Part shown: piece after piece, positions 7,329 through 15,899 of the stretch
Numbering within the stretch: the stretch's first letter is position 1
Layout of the letters: the number at the start of each line of letters is the position of its first letter
Assembly (NCBI GenBank): GCA_017640265.1
Contig: JAGFVZ010000007.1
Location: 1 to 25,313, forward strand
From: Anoxypelagibacter denitrificans
GTDB lineage: Bacteria; Pseudomonadota; Alphaproteobacteria; Pelagibacterales; Pelagibacteraceae
Direction: 5' to 3'
DNA: 25,313 nt
Notes under the pieces: generated by a model
Databases searched by the model: none
What the model saw: the letters and a program-made list of their open reading frames with translations, nothing else
What the model was told of the DNA's origin: nothing
Position numbers and translations under genes: made by a program

Positions 7329-9382
7329 TAAGTTCCTTCTAATTTCGAAAAGTCTATGAAACTATTAAAGGTAGAACATAATATTTGCAAGAGTTCTAAA
7401 CGATTATTTTTCAAATCCTGATTTTCATCATTAACCTTGACTTTATCAAAGAACTTATCTGTTGACGATTTTGTCTCAGATAAAAGCTTTAAATGCTTTT
7501 CGTAATCTTTTCTTTCCTCTCTTAACGTAAAAACCTTACGTATGTTGTTAATTCTTTCGAAAAGTTCTTTTTCTTCATCCTGTTTGAAGAGAACCGCATC
7601 GGGTCCATTTTTTGAATCAAGTGTTTCTTGGTCTAAAATATTTGAAGCCCTTTTGTAAGTTGAGACAGCATTTTTTCCTAAATCTTTTGAAATAAATTTA
7701 TTCATGATTAATGTCTTTTTATATAATTCAAGAAAATCGTCACTTAAGTGTGAACTGATTGATGCCTCAATAATATCAGTTCTAATTTTTTTCTCTTTTA
7801 ATATATTTTTCATGCGTTCTCTGAAAAACGTAATTAGTTCTTTATTGACTTCGTTATTTGATTGAGTAACACCTTGTTTTAAATAAATTTTTATAAAATA
7901 ATCTATTAAATCTCTTATTTTAACTGTTAAATTATTTTCGATTATAGTTCTCAATAAACCAATAGCTGCACGCCTTAATGCAAAAGGATCTTTTGAGCTA
8001 GTGGGTTTTTCATTAATTAAATAAAATCCAACTAAGGTATCTAGTTTGTCTAGAATTGAAAGGGCATAGCTGATTGGTTTTTTAGCAACAAAAGAAGATA
8101 TGCTGATTGGTAAATAATGTTCGCTAATGGCAAGAGAGATATCGTCTCCAAATCCTTGATTTGAAGCAAAATATTTTCCCATGACTCCTTGTAGCTCTGG
8201 AAATTCACCCACAAGATCTGATACCAAATCAGACTTCGAAATCGATGCAGCTATTTCAATTTTTTCTTTGTTTAAATTTAATTGATCTGAAATAAAATAT
8301 GCCATTTGTCTTAATCTTTGAGTTTTGTCGTAAATCGTTCCTAGGTTTTCATAAAAAATAATTTTTTTTAATTTATTAATCTGCTTAATGAGATTTAGTG
8401 ATTTGTCTCTCTCCCAGAAAAAACTGGCATCAGAGAGTCTGGCTTCAACAACTCTCTCATTGCCTATTTTAATAAGTTTTTTAGCATCCTTTTTATTTAT
8501 AACAATAATAAATTCATTGTTTATTCGACCCTTGTGATCAATTAAAGTGAAATACTTTTGGTGAGACTGTAAGGCAGACTTAATAACTTCTTTCGGTAAT
8601 TTTAAATAATTTTTATCAAATTTTGCTACAATTATTCTTGGCTTATCAACCAAGTTACTTACTTCCAAAAGTAGATTTTGGTCTATTTTTTCTTCAAAAG
8701 ACTTAGTTTGACATATTGATTTGATCCTATCTGAAATAAACTTTTCTCTCTTGCTGTGGTCAAGAATGATTTCATTTTTTTTTAAAAATTTTTCATAATC
8801 TTTGAAATCTTTTATTCTTTTCTGCTTAATTTCTAGGCCGTCTTCGATTAGTGTAAAGTTAACAGTTTCAATATGTCTGTAGTTAAATTTGAGATATTTT
8901 TTATTAAAAATTGATAAAATCGATCTTAAGGGTCTTCCCCAGTCCAAATCATGGTTAGACCATTTCATTGATTTTTTCCATGATATCTGTCCTAGAGATT
9001 TTGGGATATTTTTGATTAATTCTTCTTCGATAGTTATTTCTTTACCTTTGGTTTTTACAAAATAAAAAACTCCTTTTTCTAACTTTTTTTCATATAAGTC
9101 ACTGAGTTTTATATTTTTTGATTTTGCAAAACTTTCAACCACACTTTGTGGAACTCCCAATTTTGGACCTTTAATTTCAGTAGGTAAAATCTTAATCCTG
9201 CTCGGCAATCCTGAGACAGTGGCGGTCAGCCTCGTAGGTGTAGAATAAACTTCAAATGATTTATATTTTAAGTTCAGAGATAATAAAGCTTCACCAAAAA
9301 ATTTTTTAAATTGATTTCTTGCATTTATCTGCAAGTTTGGTGGCATTTCTTCGCTGAAAAGTTCAATAAGTAATTCGGACAT
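7328..9382 (-). CDS. glyS: Glycyl-tRNA synthetase beta subunit
   Basis: GlyS is the large subunit of the alpha2beta2 bacterial glycyl-tRNA synthetase. It binds tRNA-Gly and is needed with GlyQ for charging. The 684-residue protein begins with the diagnostic SELLIELFSEEMPP segment and shows PTRLTATVSGLP, KSMKWSNHDLDWGRPLRSIL and VARLSDASFFWERD-like (about 310-325) blocks typical of GlyS. DPFALRRAAIGLLR lies in the later helical part, and a C-terminal anticodon-binding region closes the protein. It begins 3 bases after glyQ and its TAA overlaps the ppdK ATG by one base. Confidence 0.97.
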   Translation of the reverse strand: MSELLIELFSEEMPPNLQINARNQFKKFFGEALLSLNLKYKSFEVYSTPTRLTATVSGLPSRIKILPTEIKGPKLGVPQSVVESFAKSKNIKLSDLYEKKLEKGVFYFVKTKGKEITIEEELIKNIPKSLGQISWKKSMKWSNHDLDWGRPLRSILSIFNKKYLKFNYRHIETVNFTLIEDGLEIKQKRIKDFKDYEKFLKKNEIILDHSKREKFISDRIKSICQTKSFEEKIDQNLLLEVSNLVDKPRIIVAKFDKNYLKLPKEVIKSALQSHQKYFTLIDHKGRINNEFIIVINKKDAKKLIKIGNERVVEARLSDASFFWERDKSLNLIKQINKLKKIIFYENLGTIYDKTQRLRQMAYFISDQLNLNKEKIEIAASISKSDLVSDLVGEFPELQGVMGKYFASNQGFGDDISLAISEHYLPISISSFVAKKPISYALSILDKLDTLVGFYLINEKPTSSKDPFALRRAAIGLLRTIIENNLTVKIRDLIDYFIKIYLKQGVTQSNNEVNKELITFFRERMKNILKEKKIRTDIIEASISSHLSDDFLELYKKTLIMNKFISKDLGKNAVSTYKRASNILDQETLDSKNGPDAVLFKQDEEKELFERINNIRKVFTLREERKDYEKHLKLLSETKSSTDKFFDKVKVNDENQDLKNNRLELLQILCSTFNSFIDFSKLEGT

Positions 9383-9385
9383 TTA

Positions 9386-10267
9386 CTATTTTTGATTTGC
9401 TAACCACACAGATCCTGATCCTTTGGCAAGATCTCTAATTCTATTTATATATCCTGTTCTTTCAGCAACCGCAATCACGCCTCTTGAGTCTAGCAAGTTA
9501 AATATATGACTTGCTTTTAAACATTGATCGTAAGCTGGCAACGCAAGTTGCTGTTCCAATAAAGCCTTGCATTCTTTTTCAGCTATTTCAAAATTTTTTA
9601 ATAAAGATTCTGTATTTGCATGATCAAAGTTATATGCGGAAAACTCTTTTTCCGATTGAAGATAAACATCTCTATATTTTACTCCGCTATCGTTCCAATC
9701 GATGTCAAATACATTTTTTTTTCCTTGGACGAACATGCAAATTCTTTCTAAACCATAAGTCAACTCAACAGGTATGGGTTTACAATCTGTGCCGGTCATT
9801 TTTTGAAAATATGTAAATTGAGTTATTTCCATACCATCGCACCAAACTTCCCAGCCAAGCCCTGCTGCACCAAGCGTGGGGCTTTCCCAATCATCTTCGA
9901 CAAACCTAATATCGTGATCTTTAACTTGAATTCCTATAGCAGATAAACTTCTTAAATATACTTGCTTTATATTATCTGGAGATGGCTTAATAATGACTTG
10001 ATATTGATAATAGTGTTGTAAACGATTTGGATTTTTTCCATATCTTCCGTCTGTTGGTCTTCTTGAGGGTTGAACATAAGCTGCTTTCCAAGGTTTAGGT
10101 CCGAGAGATCGTAAGGTCGTTGCTGGATGAAATGTCCCTGCTCCTACCTCTAAATCATAAGGTTGTAAAATAATACAACCATACTTGCTCCAAAATTTTT
10201 GCAAATTAAAAACTAAATCTTGAAAAGTTAGTGATATTTTTTTTTTATTTTTTATTTTTTTTGGCAT
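9386..10267 (-). CDS. glyQ: Glycyl-tRNA synthetase alpha subunit
   Basis: GlyQ is the catalytic, class II aminoacylation subunit that activates glycine with ATP and works with GlyS. The family core is plain: KYGCIILQPYDLEVGAGTFH, TTLRSLGPKPWKAAYVQPSR, RPTDGRYGKNPNRLQHYYQ and, further on, GLGWEVWCDGMEITQFTYFQ. An in-frame ATG at 10288 lies 21 bases inside sppA and would add MAKIWFI. I prefer the ATG at 10267, which overlaps the sppA stop as TAATG, the same joint seen at glyS-ppdK and thiD-purA. It gives 293 residues beginning MPKKIKNKKK, close to the usual family length. Confidence 0.95.
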   Translation of the reverse strand: MPKKIKNKKKISLTFQDLVFNLQKFWSKYGCIILQPYDLEVGAGTFHPATTLRSLGPKPWKAAYVQPSRRPTDGRYGKNPNRLQHYYQYQVIIKPSPDNIKQVYLRSLSAIGIQVKDHDIRFVEDDWESPTLGAAGLGWEVWCDGMEITQFTYFQKMTGTDCKPIPVELTYGLERICMFVQGKKNVFDIDWNDSGVKYRDVYLQSEKEFSAYNFDHANTESLLKNFEIAEKECKALLEQQLALPAYDQCLKASHIFNLLDSRGVIAVAERTGYINRIRDLAKGSGSVWLANQK

Positions 10268-11073
10268 TATAAACCAAATCTTTGCCAAAGTGATTGTTCT
10301 TCTAAGTAATTAATTAAACTATCAAATTGATTTTCCATAGAGAACTTTCTGCCTAGCCAACTTTTTGGTTTTTCAAATTTTTTAATTTTAACATTTTCTC
10401 CAAATTTTTCTTTCAATATTTGATCGGCATTTCCTATGCCGTCTATTAATCCTAATTCCAAAGCTTTAGAACCAGACCAAAATTCACCTGTAAACAAATC
10501 TTTTCCATTAACTTTTTTGAGTTTTGATTTTCTACTAGTTTCAACAACTTTAATAAAATCAGCATGAAGATCTAGTTGAATATCTTTTAATCGTTTTATG
10601 TCTTCCTCTTTTTCTTCCACAAAAGGGTCTAGAGTACTTTTGTTTTTTCCTGCTGTATAAATTCTTCGTTGAACACCAATTTTTTTTATTAAATCTTTCA
10701 TGCCAAATGATGCATAAATAACTCCTATAGAACCAATTATTGAGCTTGAATTCGCGTAAATTTCATCTCCGGCACACGCTATTAAATATCCACCTGATGC
10801 AGCAACATCTTCTGCAAAAAAAATAACTTTAGTTTTCTTTTTTTTAGCAAGTTGTCTTATGTAGCTATATATCGCATGTGACTGTACCGGTGATCCGCCT
10901 GGTGAATTAATGGATATCGCAACATGTTTTGCTTTTTTTACTGAAAAAGCCTTTTGTAAAATTTCCTGTTGGCCAGCTAAATCAATACCCTGTTTAAATT
11001 TACCGGCTGAACCAATGATTCCGGTTAGCCTTACGTGAGGAACAACTGTTTTTTTTTTAAATATTGAAAACAT
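10267..11073 (-). CDS. sppA: S49-family serine protease (SppA/SohB-like)
   Basis: This 268-residue protein is a member of the signal peptide peptidase A family, which uses a Ser-Lys dyad to digest cleaved signal peptides or membrane protein fragments. The motifs are ISINSPGGSPVQSHAIY (53-69), AEDVAASGGYLIACAGDEIY (87-106; nucleophile Ser93), IIGSIGVIY (112-120) and RIYTAGKNKSTLDPF (137-151; general-base candidate Lys145). No N-terminal membrane segment is visible, as the protein begins MFSIFKKKTVVPHVRLTG. It is therefore shorter than classical membrane-anchored SppA and may be cytosolic or peripheral. It heads the glyQ-glyS-ppdK operon. Assignment to the family is firm, while the substrate is unknown. 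Confidence 0.88.
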   Translation of the reverse strand: MFSIFKKKTVVPHVRLTGIIGSAGKFKQGIDLAGQQEILQKAFSVKKAKHVAISINSPGGSPVQSHAIYSYIRQLAKKKKTKVIFFAEDVAASGGYLIACAGDEIYANSSSIIGSIGVIYASFGMKDLIKKIGVQRRIYTAGKNKSTLDPFVEEKEEDIKRLKDIQLDLHADFIKVVETSRKSKLKKVNGKDLFTGEFWSGSKALELGLIDGIGNADQILKEKFGENVKIKKFEKPKSWLGRKFSMENQFDSLINYLEEQSLWQRFGL

Positions 11074-11206
11074 GTATTAAATAATTAATGTCAATTCTTA
11101 TATCAGTACTTAAACTAAATTTTAATTAATTATTACGCTACTTTTGGTTGAAATTAAGCTGCGTCATCTATGTATAAAATAAAAATTTAATATTTTTATA
11201 AACGTA

Positions 11207-11212
11207 TATAAT
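11207..11212 (+). promoter_or_regulatory. -10 element close to ispB
   Basis: A consensus TATAAT lies 6 bases before the ispB ATG, which would give a leaderless or nearly leaderless transcript. An alternative upstream pair is TTGAAA (11148-11153) with TATAAA (11173-11178) at a 19-bp spacing. The 145-bp sppA/ispB spacer is the longest divergent region in the window and must hold both promoters. Confidence 0.35.
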
Positions 11213-11218
11213 CAAATT

Positions 11219-12232
11219 ATGGGATCTGTAATACCGTTAAAAAAATCTGCAAATTCAGCTTATTTGGATTTAAAAAACCTTTTAGATAATAAGCTTGAAT
11301 CTGTAGAAAAACTCATTCGTTTGAAGCTCGAAAGCAATGTTGGACTAATAAAGAAAATGAGCGATTATCATTTAGGCTCTGGTGGAAAAAGAATCAGAGC
11401 TTTGCTAACAATGGGTGCGGCAAAACTCGGAGGTTATGTTGAAGGTTCAAGAGACGTTAATCTTGCTGCTTGCGTTGAGCTAATTCATGGCGCGACTCTA
11501 TTACATGATGATGTAGTAGATGAAAGCGAAATAAGACGAGGAATTAAAACTACAAACTCCATGTGGGGAAATCAGTCTTCTATTTTAGTGGGCGACTATT
11601 TGTTCAGCAGATGTTTTGAAATGATGGTTGAAGACGGCAATTTAGAAATATTACAACTTTTATCTTCTGCATCATCAAAAATTGTTTTAGGCGAAGTTAT
11701 GCAACTTGAGCATAAAGGGGAAGCAGATCTTCTTGAAGAAAATTATATTAAGATCATAAACTTAAAAACAGCTGCGCTTTTTTCTGCTGCGACCGGAGTT
11801 GGTGGTTGTATATCAAATTTAAACAAAAAGAAGAGAGAAGCTTTAGAATCTTACGGAAAAAATATAGGTCTAGCATTTCAGATAGCCGATGATGCTTTAG
11901 ATTATTTTTCAAAAGAAAAAGTTTTTGGAAAAGAAATTGGGAAAGATTTTTTTGAAGCTAAGGTAACCTTGCCTATTGTTATAGTATTTCAAAAAGCTAA
12001 CTCCATTGAGAGAAATTTTCTAATAGATGTCTTTAAAAAAGAGATAAGACAAAAAAAAGATTTTGATGATATTTTAAAATTAATAAAAAAATATGACGTT
12101 GTAAATGCAACCTTCAAAAGAGCTGAATATTTTGTAAATGTTTCTTATGATGCATTAGGAATTTTTGACGATTGTAAGGAAAAAAAAATATTACAAAATT
12201 TAACTGGTTTTAGTCTAAACAGATCTTATTAA
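11219..12232 (+). CDS. ispB: Long-chain polyprenyl diphosphate synthase (quinone side chain)
   Basis: This trans-polyprenyl synthase adds isopentenyl units to an allylic primer to build the octa- to decaprenyl tail of ubiquinone. The 337-residue, all-alpha family pattern includes LGSGGKRIRALLTMGAAKLG (52-71), the first Asp-rich motif HDDVVDESEIRRG (96-108, Asp97/98/101) and the second QIADDALDYF (221-230, Asp224/225/228). Small residues before the first motif (HGATLL, 90-95) fit a long-chain product rather than farnesyl diphosphate, but the exact length cannot be read from sequence. Substrate would come from the ispA and dxs products encoded on the other strand at 13975-16772. It ends in a 4-bp overlap with the convergent pdxH. 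Confidence 0.93.
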   Translation: MGSVIPLKKSANSAYLDLKNLLDNKLESVEKLIRLKLESNVGLIKKMSDYHLGSGGKRIRALLTMGAAKLGGYVEGSRDVNLAACVELIHGATLLHDDVVDESEIRRGIKTTNSMWGNQSSILVGDYLFSRCFEMMVEDGNLEILQLLSSASSKIVLGEVMQLEHKGEADLLEENYIKIINLKTAALFSAATGVGGCISNLNKKKREALESYGKNIGLAFQIADDALDYFSKEKVFGKEIGKDFFEAKVTLPIVIVFQKANSIERNFLIDVFKKEIRQKKDFDDILKLIKKYDVVNATFKRAEYFVNVSYDALGIFDDCKEKKILQNLTGFSLNRSY

Positions 12233-12861
12233 GGATAAAGTATTTCCTTATTCCATTTGCCGTTATCATTCCTGTAATTTAGTCTTTGATGGATGCGATT
12301 TTCAATCTTAAACCAAAATTCGATTTGTTCGGGTTTTAATCTCCATCCGGACCAATAAGGAGGTCTTGGAACTTTGTTTTTGTCTGGATACTTTATCTTA
12401 AACTCTTTAATTTTCTTGATAAATTCATCTCGATTTTTCATAACATCAGATTGAGATGAAGCCCAAGCTCCAATTCTACTCTCATAGGGTCTTGAGTTAT
12501 AATACTCATCCGCTTCTTTACTATCAATAACACTTACTTCGCCTGTAATGCACACTTGTCTTTTTAAGCTTTCCCAATAAAAACACATTGAAGCTTTTGG
12601 ATTCTTTTTTAAATCATTTCCTTTTCTGCTATTAAAATTTGAATAAAAAACAAAACCATCGTTGCTTAAACCCTTCAACAAAACCATCCTAACACTTGGC
12701 CTGCCATCTGAGGTTGCCGTTCCTAATGAGAAAGCATTTGGATCATTTGTTTCACTTTTTTCTGCAGCTGCAAACCATTTTTTAAATAAATCAATAGGAT
12801 TTGCTGAATCTTCAAAGCAAACATCTAATCCTAACGAATTTTGGCCATTTTTTTGATTCAT
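12229..12861 (-). CDS. pdxH: Pyridoxamine/pyridoxine 5'-phosphate oxidase
   Basis: PdxH uses FMN and oxygen to oxidise PNP or PMP to pyridoxal 5'-phosphate. The 210-residue length and the blocks DPNAFSLGTATSDGRPSVRM, FVFYSNFNSRKGNDLKKNP, RPYESRIGAWASSQS and PPYWSGWRLKP identify the family. The C-terminal signature reads EFWFKIENRIHQR, with small departures from the usual EFWQ...RLHDR form. PdxH serves either de novo synthesis or salvage; which one applies cannot be told here because no other PLP gene is in the window. It diverges from aroC over 34 bp and overlaps ispB by 4 bp at the 3' end. Confidence 0.96.
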   Translation of the reverse strand: MNQKNGQNSLGLDVCFEDSANPIDLFKKWFAAAEKSETNDPNAFSLGTATSDGRPSVRMVLLKGLSNDGFVFYSNFNSRKGNDLKKNPKASMCFYWESLKRQVCITGEVSVIDSKEADEYYNSRPYESRIGAWASSQSDVMKNRDEFIKKIKEFKIKYPDKNKVPRPPYWSGWRLKPEQIEFWFKIENRIHQRLNYRNDNGKWNKEILYP

Positions 12862-12895
12862 AAATTATATAAAATAATTTATATACTAATTATCA
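12862..12895. promoter_or_regulatory. pdxH/aroC divergent promoter spacer
   Basis: The 34-bp spacer is nearly pure A+T and contains the inverted repeat AAATTAT-ATAAA-ATAATTT (12862-12880). TATACT at 12882-12887 lies 8 bases before the aroC ATG, and TATAAAAT lies at 12868-12875. The near symmetry fits two outward -10 boxes in one short spacer with very short or absent leaders. No clear -35 elements are seen. Confidence 0.4.
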
Positions 12896-13978
12896 ATGTC
12901 TTTTAATACTTTTGGAAAAATATTTAGGTTTACTACATGGGGTGAGTCACATGGTCCTGCTATTGGCTGTATTGTGGATGGCTGTCCTCCCAATATTAGA
13001 CTATCGGAAAAAGATATACAAAAAGATATGAACCGAAGAAGACCTGGGCGCTCCAAATTTGTCTCGCAGAGAAAAGAGTCTGATAAAATTACAATTTTGT
13101 CAGGAGTGTTCAATGGTAAAACCACTGGAACTCCGATTTCAATTATAATCCCCAATGAGGATAAAAGATCGAGAGATTATGAGTCAATTAAAAATAAGTT
13201 TAGACCTGGACACGCAGATTTTACATATTTTAAAAAATATGGAATTAGAGACTACCGAGGTGGTGGTCGTCAGTCGGCAAGAGAAACCGCTTCTAGAGTA
13301 GCTGCTGGTGCCATTGCAAAGCTAGTTTTAAAAAATATTTTAGGAAAAAAATTTAGTCTTTTTGGAGCAGTTATTCAATTAGGTTTAATGGGATGTGATA
13401 GAAATAATTGGAATAATAATGAAATAAGAAAGAATCCTTTTTTCTGCCCTGATAAAAAATCGGTTAAGCTATGGGAAAAATATCTCTTAGCAGTAAGAAA
13501 ATCTGGTTCATCTTGTGGAGCAATAATTGAGTTGAGAGCTAATGGTATACCAGCTGGTCTTGGTGCGCCTATATATTCAAAACTTGACACTGATATTGCG
13601 GCAGCTTTAATGAGCATTAATGCAGTTAAGGGGGTAAATATTGGTTCGGGAATGAGTTCTGCCTATTTGTCGGGAGAAGAAAGCTCAGATGAAATGAGAT
13701 CTAAATCTGGAAAAATAAAATTCAAATCTAATAATGCCGGAGGTATTCTTGGAGGTATTTCATCTGGTCAGGAAATTGTTGCTTCTTTTGCGGTAAAACC
13801 AACTTCTTCTATAGTAACTAATAGAGAGACTGTAGATAAAAAAGGTAAGAACACAAAAATATCAGTAAGAGGTCGTCACGATCCTTGTGTTGGTATACGA
13901 GCTGTACCTATAGGTGAAGCAATGCTGTCTTGTGTATTATTAGACCATTATCTAATGAATAGAGCCCAGTGTGGTTAA
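12896..13978 (+). CDS. aroC: Chorismate synthase
   Basis: AroC catalyses the last shikimate-pathway step, conversion of EPSP to chorismate, needing reduced FMN although no net redox change occurs. The 360-residue protein shows TTWGESHGPAIGCIVDGCPP (13-32, with His19), NRRRPGRSKFVSQR, FRPGHADFTYFKKYG, DYRGGGRQSARETA and, towards the end, KPTSSI and RGRHDPCVGIRAVPIGEAM. All of these are signature blocks of the family. Chorismate feeds aromatic amino acids, folate and ubiquinone, so the gene is metabolically compatible with its isoprenoid neighbours. It ends in a 4-bp TTAA overlap with the convergent dxs. Confidence 0.98.
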   Translation: MSFNTFGKIFRFTTWGESHGPAIGCIVDGCPPNIRLSEKDIQKDMNRRRPGRSKFVSQRKESDKITILSGVFNGKTTGTPISIIIPNEDKRSRDYESIKNKFRPGHADFTYFKKYGIRDYRGGGRQSARETASRVAAGAIAKLVLKNILGKKFSLFGAVIQLGLMGCDRNNWNNNEIRKNPFFCPDKKSVKLWEKYLLAVRKSGSSCGAIIELRANGIPAGLGAPIYSKLDTDIAAALMSINAVKGVNIGSGMSSAYLSGEESSDEMRSKSGKIKFKSNNAGGILGGISSGQEIVASFAVKPTSSIVTNRETVDKKGKNTKISVRGRHDPCVGIRAVPIGEAMLSCVLLDHYLMNRAQCG

Positions 13979-15897
13979 GAAAAATTTTTACTTTTGTTTT
14001 TTGCTATAACGACGTTGGATCTTAAAGTATCCTCTGCTTTTTCAACAATACTACCACAATCTAGTCCGGCCTTTTTGTACATTTGTTCAGGCGTATCCTG
14101 ATCTAAAAACTTATCTGGTAAAGTCATTGATCTAAATTTTAAACCTTTATCAAAAAAACCGCGATTGGATAATAGTTGCGCCACGTGAGATCCAAAACCA
14201 CCTATTGATCCTTCCTCAATAGATATAATAGCCTCGTGGTTTGATGCCACTTCAAGAATAAGTTTTTCATCTAAAGGTTTTGCAAATCTCGCATCTAAAA
14301 TAGTAATGGTAATTCCTTTTGCTTTAAGTATTTCGGAAGCTTTTTTGCATTCATAAAGTCTTGCTCCAAAGTTTAAAATGGCAATGTGTTTACCGTTCAA
14401 AACTACCTTGCCTTTTCCAATTTCAAGAACTTCATTAATGTTTGGCAATTCAACACCAATCCCAACTCCCCTTGGATATCTAAATGCAGAAGGTCTATCA
14501 TTAATACATACTGAGGTATTGACCATTCTTACTAATTCGGCTTCATCGCTTGGTGCCATGACAACAAAATTTGGTAAAGTTGATAAATAAGTTATATCAA
14601 ATGATCCGGCATGAGTTGGTCCATCAGCTCCGACTAATCCGGCTCTATCAATGGCAAATCTAACTGGCAAAGATTGTATTGCAACATCATGAACAACTTG
14701 ATCGTATGCCCTTTGTAAAAAAGTCGAATAAATTGCTGCAAATGGTTTATATCCTTCTGTTGCCAAACCCGCTGCAAAGGTAACTGCGTGTTGTTCCGCT
14801 ATTCCTACATCAAACATTCTTTCAGGAAATTTTTTTTCGAATGAATCCAGTCCAGTTCCTGAAGACATAGCTCCAGTAATTGCTACAATTTTTGTATCAT
14901 TCTCAGCATGCTTGATTAGTGTATTTGCAAAAACTTTTGTATAAGAGAGTGCGTTTGATTTTGACTTTGATTGTTTGCCAGTTGCGATGTTAAACGTTGA
15001 AACGCCATGATATTTATCGCTTGACTCTTCTGCGGGTTTATAGCCTTTGCCTTTTTGTGTAATCGCATGAATTAATATTGGTCCATTATGATTAGAGTTT
15101 TTAACATTCTCCAATATAGTGACTAAATTGTTTACATCGTGCCCGTTGATTGGACCTATATAATAAAACCCTAGTTCATTGAAAAGTGTTCCGCCAGTTA
15201 CAACGTTTCTTAACATATCTTCGGCCTTTCCGGCTGTCTTTAAAAACCTTTTTGAAAAAGCTGAAAGTATTAACTTGAAAGCTTCTCTTAAACTAAAATA
15301 AATTTTTCCTGATAAAAGCCTAGCTAAATATTTGCTCATAGCTCCGACTGAACGAGCTATTGACATATCATTATCATTTAATATTACGATCAATTTTGAT
15401 TTCATTGCTCCAGCATTATTCATCGCTTCATAGGCCATACCTGCACTCATAGCTCCATCACCAATTACTGCTACAACATTGTTATTATCATTGGATAATC
15501 TTTTGGCAGTTGCTATGCCCAACGCTGATGAAATTGAAGTTGAACTATGTGCTGCCCCAAAGGAATCATATTCGCTCTCTGCTCTTTTTGTAAAACCTGA
15601 TAAACCTCCTCCTTTTCGAAGAGTTCTAATTTTATCTTTCCTACCTGTAATGATTTTGTGAGGATAACATTGGTGACTCACATCCCACACCAACTTATCT
15701 TTTGGAGTATTGAAGACATAGTGCAATGCTACAGTCAATTCTACCACTCCAAGGCTTGCTCCCAGATGACCTCCGGTCTCTGATACGATATCAATTAATT
15801 CGGATCTTAACTCTTCAGATATTGTTTTGAGTTGATTTTTTTTAAGCAATTTTAAATCCGATGGATAATTAATTTTGTCTAGTAATTTCTCGCTCAT
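13975..15897 (-). CDS. dxs: 1-deoxy-D-xylulose-5-phosphate synthase
   Basis: Dxs condenses pyruvate and glyceraldehyde 3-phosphate with thiamine diphosphate, the entry step of the MEP isoprenoid route. The 640 residues contain SETGGHLGASLGVVELTVAL (39-58), WDVSHQCYPHKIITGR (71-86), the ThDP/Mg motif GDGAMSAGMAYEAMNNAG (146-163) with LNDNDMSI (173-180), and the transketolase pyrimidine-domain block DRAGLVGADGPTHAGSFD. It starts 2 bases after ispA, forming xseB-ispA-dxs, a gene order I know from other proteobacteria. ThiD further right contributes to its cofactor. The stop overlaps aroC by 4 bp. Confidence 0.98.
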   Translation of the reverse strand: MSEKLLDKINYPSDLKLLKKNQLKTISEELRSELIDIVSETGGHLGASLGVVELTVALHYVFNTPKDKLVWDVSHQCYPHKIITGRKDKIRTLRKGGGLSGFTKRAESEYDSFGAAHSSTSISSALGIATAKRLSNDNNNVVAVIGDGAMSAGMAYEAMNNAGAMKSKLIVILNDNDMSIARSVGAMSKYLARLLSGKIYFSLREAFKLILSAFSKRFLKTAGKAEDMLRNVVTGGTLFNELGFYYIGPINGHDVNNLVTILENVKNSNHNGPILIHAITQKGKGYKPAEESSDKYHGVSTFNIATGKQSKSKSNALSYTKVFANTLIKHAENDTKIVAITGAMSSGTGLDSFEKKFPERMFDVGIAEQHAVTFAAGLATEGYKPFAAIYSTFLQRAYDQVVHDVAIQSLPVRFAIDRAGLVGADGPTHAGSFDITYLSTLPNFVVMAPSDEAELVRMVNTSVCINDRPSAFRYPRGVGIGVELPNINEVLEIGKGKVVLNGKHIAILNFGARLYECKKASEILKAKGITITILDARFAKPLDEKLILEVASNHEAIISIEEGSIGGFGSHVAQLLSNRGFFDKGLKFRSMTLPDKFLDQDTPEQMYKKAGLDCGSIVEKAEDTLRSNVVIAKNKSKNFS

Positions 15898-15899
15898 TA

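Noticed and set aside
10268..10288. Longer glyQ start giving seven extra residues
   Set aside because: It lies inside sppA, the family N-terminus does not need it, and the ATG at 10267 makes the TAATG joint seen at other gene pairs here.
11089..11094. Perfect TTGACA (minus strand) upstream of sppA
   Set aside because: A -10 at normal spacing would fall at 11066-11071, inside the sppA coding sequence after the start codon, so it cannot serve that start.
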